Origin: DASPXY01 sp038227745
GTDB lineage: Bacteria > Planctomycetota > Planctomycetia > Gemmatales > Gemmataceae
Assembly: GCA_038227745.1 (NCBI GenBank)
Contig: JBBRPS010000159.1
Location: forward strand, 1-15,148
Direction of reading: 5' to 3'
Length of the DNA stretch: 15,148 nucleotides
Every line of letters starts with the position of its first letter. Within the stretch, counting starts at the first letter, position 1. The position numbers and the translations under genes are program-made. Under the pieces are notes generated by a model, which was not told where the DNA came from, did no database searches, and worked only from the letters and a program-made list of their open reading frames with translations. Shown here one piece after another: positions 13,377 through 15,148 of this stretch.

Positions 13377-13838
13377 ATGATCTCACCTGCGCCTTGGCGT
13401 CTCGCCCTGCTCTCCCTGGCCGCCGCGTGCGCGCTGGCCTGCGGCTGCAGCCAGGATCCTTACGGACTCGGGGACGCGGTCCCGGTCGTGGGCACCGTCA
13501 CGCTGAAGGGCAAACCCTTCCGCCTCAAGGCCAACGCCTTCGCGCGCGTGTGGTTCCACCCCGACGCCGCCCACGGCAACTCTTGCCCGCAGATCCCCCT
13601 CGGCGACATCGACGCCGACGGCCACTACCGGCTGGCCACGCGCGGCCGCGACGGCGCCCCGCCCGGCTGGTACAAGGTCATGGTCATCGCCACCGAAAAC
13701 ATTGACCCCAACCGGCCCTCGAAACGGCGCCCCTCCTTCGTACCCCGCAGGTACGGCAACCCAGACACCTCCGGACTGCGGATCCAGGTCGTGGCAGCGC
13801 CCTCCGCGGGGGCGTACCATCTCGTGTTGAAGGACTGA
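13377..13838 (+). CDS. Small planctomycete lipoprotein-like protein with a carboxypeptidase-regulatory-like beta domain
   Basis: This 153-residue product is preceded by GGAGG (13367-13371). Its N-terminus is a hydrophobic signal (LALLSLAAACALACGCSQDP) with several Cys. A lipobox of the form ALAC or ACGC is possible, though it lacks the classic Leu at -3 for either Cys. The body starts VPVVGTVTLKGKPFRL and continues FARVWFHPDA, GDIDADGHYRLATRG and PGWYKVMVIATEN. This is the layout of the short beta-sandwich proteins ('V.GTVT..GKPL....V.F.P') that planctomycetes encode in many copies, often beside DUF1559 genes. Here one follows after 54 bases. The function is unknown; the domain fold suggests an extracytoplasmic accessory or structural protein. 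Confidence 0.75.
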   Translation: MISPAPWRLALLSLAAACALACGCSQDPYGLGDAVPVVGTVTLKGKPFRLKANAFARVWFHPDAAHGNSCPQIPLGDIDADGHYRLATRGRDGAPPGWYKVMVIATENIDPNRPSKRRPSFVPRRYGNPDTSGLRIQVVAAPSAGAYHLVLKD

Positions 13839-13892
13839 ACCGCTCGGCGTCCCGCGCCCGCCCCGCGGCGCCAACCCGGAAGGGACCGTGTC

Positions 13893-14840
13893 ATGTCTGC
13901 CACCGCCAGTCGGCGCCGCCCGGGCTTCACCCTCATCGAGCTGCTCGTTGTCCTCGCGATCATCGGCACGCTGATCGGCCTGCTGCTGCCCGCCGTCCAG
14001 AAGGTGCGCGCCTCCGCGCAGCGCGCGGGCTGCGCCAGCAACCTGCGCCAGCTCGCCCTCGCCGTCCACAACTACCACGACAGCGAGCGGCGCCTGCCCT
14101 ACAACCAGTTCCTCGGCCCGTATTACGGCGGCCCCGACTCCTTCGCCTGGAGCTGGCTGGCGCGGCTGCTGCCGTACGTCGAACAGGGCAACCTCCACCG
14201 CCAGGGCGGCATCCCCTTCAAGACGCTGCGCCAGAGCGGCGTCGCCGACCGCACGGTCGCCCTCTTCCTCTGCCCCGCGGACGACGCCGGCGCCGCCGGC
14301 CCGCGCACCGACGCCGGCAACCTGCCCGGCTTCGCCGTCGGCCCGACGAACTACCAGGGCGTCAGCGGCGCCAACTGGGGCGACGACCTCGAGGGCGTCG
14401 GCCCCAACTTCAACACCGACTGGCGCAACCCCGGCGCCAACGGCTCCTTCGACGGCCACAGCCGTGGCGACGGCATGTTCTACCGCGTGGATTACCGGCG
14501 GCGGCTGCGCCTGGAGCACGTCCGCGACGGCACGGCGAACACGTTCATGATCGGCGAGGACGTGCCGGCGGTGACGCAGTGGTGCTCGTGGCCGTACGCC
14601 AACAACGCCGTCGGCACCTGCGCCATCCCGCCCAACGTCCAGGCGCCCGGCGGCGGCGACTACCCGGTGTCGGATTGGCAGAACAACGAGTCGTTCCGCA
14701 GCCGCCATACCGGGGGCCTGCACTTCGCCCACGCCGACGCCTCGGTCCACTTCGTCGGCGATGCCATCGCGCTGCCCGTCTACCGGGCGATGGCTACCAT
14801 CCAAGGCGGCGAAACGGTACCCGCCCCTGAGGGGTGGTGA
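13893..14840 (+). CDS. DUF1559 protein with type IV pilin-like N-terminal methylation motif
   Basis: The start is fixed by GGAAGGGA (13878-13885) seven bases upstream. Residues 10-26 are the prepilin signal: a basic leader (SRRRP), then G11|F12TLIELLVVLAIIG with Glu at the fifth mature position. It runs on as LLLPAVQKVRASAQRAGCAS, which is typical of DUF1559. The family's middle block (NYHDSERRLP; SWLARLLPYVEQGNL) and its C-terminal signature (RHTGGLHFAHADASVHFV) are all present, so the 315-residue gene is full length. Prepilin peptidase would cleave after Gly11; the helix then anchors or assembles the protein in a pseudopilus-like structure. Planctomycetes carry dozens of these genes and their precise role is not established. 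It is probably co-transcribed with the lipoprotein at 13377. Confidence 0.92.
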   Translation: MSATASRRRPGFTLIELLVVLAIIGTLIGLLLPAVQKVRASAQRAGCASNLRQLALAVHNYHDSERRLPYNQFLGPYYGGPDSFAWSWLARLLPYVEQGNLHRQGGIPFKTLRQSGVADRTVALFLCPADDAGAAGPRTDAGNLPGFAVGPTNYQGVSGANWGDDLEGVGPNFNTDWRNPGANGSFDGHSRGDGMFYRVDYRRRLRLEHVRDGTANTFMIGEDVPAVTQWCSWPYANNAVGTCAIPPNVQAPGGGDYPVSDWQNNESFRSRHTGGLHFAHADASVHFVGDAIALPVYRAMATIQGGETVPAPEGW

Positions 14841-14942
14841 CAGCTGCGCATCTCGCCTCCGTCCCCCTGGTGCAGGTGTCTCCGCGGGGTGGGACGCCAT
14901 GTTCCCCTTGTGCCTGAAACGCGGCAGGTGAGGGGGCGGTCT

Positions 14943-15012
14943 GCGAGCGCGAAACGGCAAGCCAGGCGCGCTCCACCGGCACAGCACGCCTGGCTTGCCG
15001 TTTCGCGCTCGC
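14943..15012. repeat. Perfect 26-bp inverted repeat downstream of the DUF1559 gene, possibly its terminator
   Basis: Positions 14943-14968 are exactly complementary to 14987-15012, around an 18-base loop. CGGCAGG and CCTGCCG flank the stem and can also pair, again giving a two-layer structure. It lies about 100 bases after the stop at 14840 and has no T-tract. It may be a dispersed palindromic repeat that also ends transcription. Confidence 0.88.
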
Positions 15013-15084
15013 TCCACCCCTGCCGGCGCTGCCCCCTTGTATGTTTAATCCTGCACTTTCCGCGACTCCGGCACAAAACCTTAA

Positions 15085-15148
15085 GCGATCCCTAAAATAT
15101 CATGTTAGGATGAGGGCCAACAGCGGGCCTGCGGCGGTGGCCCGGAGG
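15085..15148 (+). promoter_or_regulatory. Probable 5' leader of a gene starting beyond the window
   Basis: An AT-rich patch (CCTAAAATATCATGTTAGG around 15091-15109) contrasts with the GC-rich surroundings. The window ends in GGAGG (15144-15148), a good Shine-Dalgarno with no start codon left inside the window. No clear -35 partner is visible, so promoter placement is a guess. Confidence 0.3.

Noticed and set aside
754..15012. The several inverted repeats as a CRISPR array
   Set aside because: The repeats differ in sequence and are kilobases apart. There are no regularly spaced direct repeats and no cas genes.
13383..15017. 544-codon minus-strand open frame
   Set aside because: It lies opposite the clear lipoprotein and DUF1559 genes. 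Its Val/Ala/Gly/Arg-rich text has no motifs, as expected for the antisense of high-GC coding DNA.

Overview
The window looks like chromosomal DNA of a planctomycete, most likely of the Gemmata/Gemmataceae type. The reasons are a DUF1559 pilin-like gene with the classic GFTLIELLVV prepilin motif, several DUF1573 proteins, short 'VxGTVTLKGKP' lipoproteins, high GC at both ends, and many GC-rich palindromes between genes. No rRNA, tRNA, CRISPR array or intact transposase gene was seen.

Layout. Positions 1-438 (+) are the C-terminal end of a probable S41 (C-terminal processing) peptidase. A small basic/amphipathic protein follows (541-747, +), then a perfect 21-bp inverted repeat in a convergent gap. 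On the minus strand are two multi-pass GT-C fold glycosyltransferases (930-2177, PIG-V-like; 2432-4036, GT39/PMT_2-like). From 4339 to 9743 a minus-strand gene series reads, in transcription order: DUF1573 (A), LolA-like C-anchored protein (A), DUF1573 (B), LolA-like protein (B), and a small secreted Cys-rich protein. A and B are paralogous two-gene modules, so the locus is a tandem duplication. Just upstream, 9880-9942 keeps the RBS, start codon and about 20 codons of another DUF1573 copy that stops at a hairpin. Positions 9943-11220 are mostly non-coding and hold a probable frameshifted small gene (10141-10477, minus). On the plus strand, 11221-14840 holds a fourth DUF1573 locus (a lipoprotein), a class I SAM methyltransferase, a small planctomycete lipoprotein and the DUF1559 pilin-like protein. 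The window ends after a strong 26-bp inverted repeat, at what looks like the leader of the next gene.

How the genes may work together. The A and B modules each pair an N-terminally anchored, three-domain Ig-like (DUF1573) protein with a C-terminally anchored extracytoplasmic protein. Both would project into the same compartment from opposite termini, which suggests an envelope-associated partner pair. No function is known for it, and the partnership is inferred from synteny and parallel duplication. A second theme is the palindromic repeats. Two are nested (a long inner palindrome inside shorter outer arms). One lies inside module B, one abuts the start of the GT39 gene, and a simple hairpin sits at the edge of the decayed DUF1573 copy. 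They have probably helped shape the locus.
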